DNA of 7,860 nt, taken from Treponema sp. (lineage in GTDB: Bacteria > Spirochaetota > Spirochaetia > Treponematales > Breznakiellaceae). Under the pieces are notes generated by a model. That model did not search any database. It was given only the letters and a program-made list of their open reading frames with translations, and was not told where the DNA came from. The DNA lies in the NCBI GenBank assembly GCA_031254385.1, contig JAIRUO010000227.1, positions 1 through 7,860 on the forward strand, read 5' to 3'. Position 1 is the stretch's first letter. Every line of letters begins with the position of its first letter. Below are positions 6,441 to 7,860 of the stretch, piece by piece. A program made the translations under genes and the position numbers.

Positions 6441-6469
6441 AGAATAAACCCGTGATCGTAACTGCGCAA
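6441..6469 (-). promoter_or_regulatory. Candidate promoter of the CBS/HATPase-DRTGG-PHP operon
   Basis: On the minus strand TTGCGC (6469-6464) and TATTCT (6446-6441) are spaced exactly 17 bases apart; each matches four of six consensus positions. The predicted start point is near 6434, giving a leader of about 90 bases. Position between the divergent parA start and this operon fits. The match is moderate, so this is a candidate. Confidence 0.45.
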
Positions 6470-6481
6470 GGGTGTCCCTAC

Positions 6482-6508
6482 TCCCCATTCCCTAATCCCC
6501 ATTCCCTA
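6482..6508. repeat. Two tandem copies of TCCCCATTCCCTA in the divergent control region
   Basis: The 13-base unit occurs at 6482-6494 and again, identically, at 6496-6508, with one A between them (14-base period). A partial match (TCCCTA, 6475-6480) lies just before. The repeat overlaps where the -35 element of parA should be and sits between the two divergent promoters. It could be an operator for a regulator binding one face at a 14-base step, or a short low-complexity expansion. Confidence 0.75.
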
Positions 6509-6516
6509 GATATAAT
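6488..6516 (+). promoter_or_regulatory. parA promoter placing the transcript start at the ATG
   Basis: A perfect TATAAT lies at 6511-6516. Only six bases separate it from the ATG at 6523, so the usual start-point distance puts transcription initiation at or within a base or two of the start codon. The -35 position at 17 bases (6488-6493, TTCCCT) matches only three of six positions and falls in the tandem repeat, so an activator or another element may assist. Either parA has a leaderless mRNA or a more upstream promoter exists that I cannot see. Confidence 0.55.
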
Positions 6517-6522
6517 AAAGCA

Positions 6523-7287
6523 ATGGGAAAGGTATACGTGTTTGTCAACCAAAAGGGCGGAGTGGGCAAGACTACTTCTGCCATTAACCTGGGCGTTTAT
6601 CTGGCGGAAGAAGGGAAATCGGTTCTGCTGGTAGACTTTGATTCCCAGGCTAATCTTTCCAGCGGGGTAGGAATAAGCAAGAAAAATGCGAACCCCGGAA
6701 TTTATGAGCTTATTTCGGGGCTTGCTTCTATTGATGATGTTATCCGGCCCACCGGAATTCCCAATGTATCTGTAATTCCCGCTGGAATTGATCTGTCCGG
6801 TGCAGCGGTTGAACTAATTGATCAGGAGGGAAGGGATCTATTTCTTAAAAAAGCTCTGGAACCTGTTAGAAAAATATACGATTACATACTGATCGATTGC
6901 CCGCCTAGCCTTGGCATCCTTACCCTTAACGGGCTTAGCGCGGCTGACGGTGCGCTTATTCCCATGCAATGCGAATACTTCGCTATGGAAGGGCTGTCCC
7001 ATCTGCTTCAGGCGGTGCGAAGAATTAAAAAGAGTCTGAATCCCAAGCTAGAAATAGGGGGTATTTTCTTTACCATGTATGACTCCAGAACCAGGCTTGC
7101 CCAGCAGGTTGTTAAAGAAGTTTCTGGCTATTTTAGAGATAAAGTTTTTAGCACCATAATTCCCAGGAATGTCAGGCTGTCCGAAGCCCCGTCGCATGGG
7201 CTGCCCATTTCCAAATATGATTCCCAATCAAGCGGGGCCAAGGCATACCAAAGCCTGGCAAAGGAGGTATTGCAAAGTGGCCTCTAA
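6523..7287 (+). CDS. parA: ParA (Soj-type) chromosome-partition ATPase
   Basis: Deviant Walker ATPase of 254 residues that binds DNA non-specifically when loaded with ATP and, with ParB, moves or organises the replicated origin region. The deviant Walker A motif is KGGVGKTT (11-18, signature Lys11 and Lys16), the switch region VDFDSQANLS (37-46) has the conserved DxxQ pattern as DSQ, and Walker B is YILIDCPP (121-128, Asp125). Length and the lack of an N-terminal helix-turn-helix mark it as the small chromosomal type rather than the plasmid P1 type. The start is fixed by homology (MGK before the Walker A strand). There is no Shine-Dalgarno before it; bases 6509-6522 read GATATAATAAAGCA. It overlaps parB by 11 bases, the standard chromosomal pair. 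Septum-site MinD is a weaker alternative; the ParB neighbour settles it. Confidence 0.97.
   Translation: MGKVYVFVNQKGGVGKTTSAINLGVYLAEEGKSVLLVDFDSQANLSSGVGISKKNANPGIYELISGLASIDDVIRPTGIPNVSVIPAGIDLSGAAVELIDQEGRDLFLKKALEPVRKIYDYILIDCPPSLGILTLNGLSAADGALIPMQCEYFAMEGLSHLLQAVRRIKKSLNPKLEIGGIFFTMYDSRTRLAQQVVKEVSGYFRDKVFSTIIPRNVRLSEAPSHGLPISKYDSQSSGAKAYQSLAKEVLQSGL
7261..7267 (+). promoter_or_regulatory. Ribosome binding site of parB inside parA
   Basis: AAGGAGG, complementary to the 16S 3' end over seven bases, lies nine bases before the GTG at 7277 and within the last codons of parA. It fixes the parB start and implies coupled translation of the pair. Confidence 0.85.
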
Positions 7288-7860
7288 ACGCGGGCTAGGC
7301 AAGGGCATAGCGGCCCTGCTCCCTGATGAAGAAGATGGCGATATTACGCTCGTCCCTAAAACAAAAACACAAGACGGCGAAATATCTGATGAGGTAAGGC
7401 TCATCCCTTTGGGAAAAATTATCGCCAATCCTGAACAGCCCAGAAAGATCTTTGACGAGGGCGATTTGGCGGAACTGGCGGATTCCATACGGGAACACGG
7501 AATTATTCAGCCCATAATTGTGGAAGAGACAGGAAATGACGGTTACACGATAATTGCAGGAGAGCGCCGTATACGCGCCGCGAAGATGGCTGGCCTTAAA
7601 GAAGCGCCCGCAATTATACGCAAATATTCTGACGAAAAACGCATGGTGGTTAGCCTTATAGAAAATGTACAGCGTGCGGATCTGAACCCCATGGAAGAAG
7701 CCCATGCCTACAAACGGCTCATGGAGCTTACCGGCTTTTCGCAGGACGAATGTGCGGTCAAGGTGGGCAAGAACCGTTCCACTGTGGCTAATGCCCTGCG
7801 ACTTTTGAAACTCCCTTACAATATGCAGGAGAGTATAGAAGAGGGTGATATTTCGCCCGG
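7277..7860 (+). CDS. parB: ParB chromosome-partition protein, 3' end cut by the window
   Basis: CTP-dependent DNA clamp that loads at parS sites and stimulates ParA. It starts at GTG, overlapping the last 11 bases of parA, and 194 complete codons are present before the edge. The N-terminus KRGLGKGIAALL (4-15) is the basic ParA-stimulating tail. The ParB/Srx-like CTP-binding region covers about 40-135: NPEQPRK (51-57), IIQPIIV (76-82), AGERRIRAAK (94-103) and ENVQRADLNPMEEA (129-142). A helix-turn-helix for parS recognition spans about 154-180 (FSQDECAVKVGKNRSTVANALRLLKLP). All expected motifs are present in order with no break. The C-terminal dimerisation part lies outside. Chromosomal ParB proteins are often near 280-310 residues, so roughly a third is probably missing. 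Confidence 0.96.
   Translation, partial: MASKRGLGKGIAALLPDEEDGDITLVPKTKTQDGEISDEVRLIPLGKIIANPEQPRKIFDEGDLAELADSIREHGIIQPIIVEETGNDGYTIIAGERRIRAAKMAGLKEAPAIIRKYSDEKRMVVSLIENVQRADLNPMEEAHAYKRLMELTGFSQDECAVKVGKNRSTVANALRLLKLPYNMQESIEEGDISP

Noticed and set aside
7295..7705. Leftward open frame of 136 codons
   Set aside because: It is antisense to parB, whose motifs are complete and in order.
6523..7860. parS site for ParB
   Set aside because: I looked for the 16-bp palindrome around GTTTCACGTGAAAC and found no close match in or near parAB; CACGTG-centred palindromes are absent.

Overview
The window looks like a piece of a spirochaete chromosome, most likely Treponema or a close relative. This rests on three things: predicted exported proteins with loose, spirochaete-style lipoboxes, an 'FAGGQAQ'-type processed N-terminus, and a regulatory gene set (CBS/HATPase, DRTGG, PHP) of the kind that accompanies hydrogen metabolism in anaerobes. 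Genus is inference; no rRNA or species marker is present.

Layout. Positions 1-153 are the 3' untranslated region of a leftward operon: a near-perfect intrinsic terminator (1-41) preceded by a second nested hairpin (46-116). Positions 154-4219 hold three leftward genes of the cell envelope: an NlpC/P60 peptidoglycan hydrolase with an unusual C-terminal beta-rich, barrel-like domain (154-1281), a secreted protein with a von Willebrand A-like fold that has lost its metal site (1324-2781), and a lipoprotein with a lipocalin-like domain and a C-terminal YARHG domain (2840-4219). A TTGACA/TATAAT promoter at 4240-4266 drives them. The YARHG gene, and to a lesser degree the vWA-like gene, are clearly more AT-rich by eye than everything else in the window.

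Positions 4297-6345 are a compact leftward operon: CBS-pair/HATPase (RsbW-like) protein, then DRTGG protein, then PHP phosphoesterase-like protein, with junctions of +1 nt and -1 nt. All three belong to families that usually sit beside [FeFe]-hydrogenases and hydrogen-sensing hydrogenases in clostridia, thermotogae and treponemes. Here the operon has clear boundaries on both sides and contains no hydrogenase.

Positions 6346-6522 are a divergent control region with two back-to-back candidate promoters, a 13-bp tandem repeat and three small hairpins in the leftward leader. From 6523 rightward run parA and parB (chromosome segregation). parA has TATAAT six bases before its ATG and no ribosome binding site, so it is predicted to be leaderless; parB starts at a GTG inside parA and runs off the right edge.

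No tRNA, rRNA, CRISPR array, insertion sequence or consensus parS site was seen. No stretch above 300 bases lacks a gene. The most interesting items are the hydrogenase-free sensor module, the hydrolase-barrel fusion, the vWA-like/YARHG envelope pair, the predicted leaderless parA, and a structured 3' UTR carrying two anti-Shine-Dalgarno motifs.
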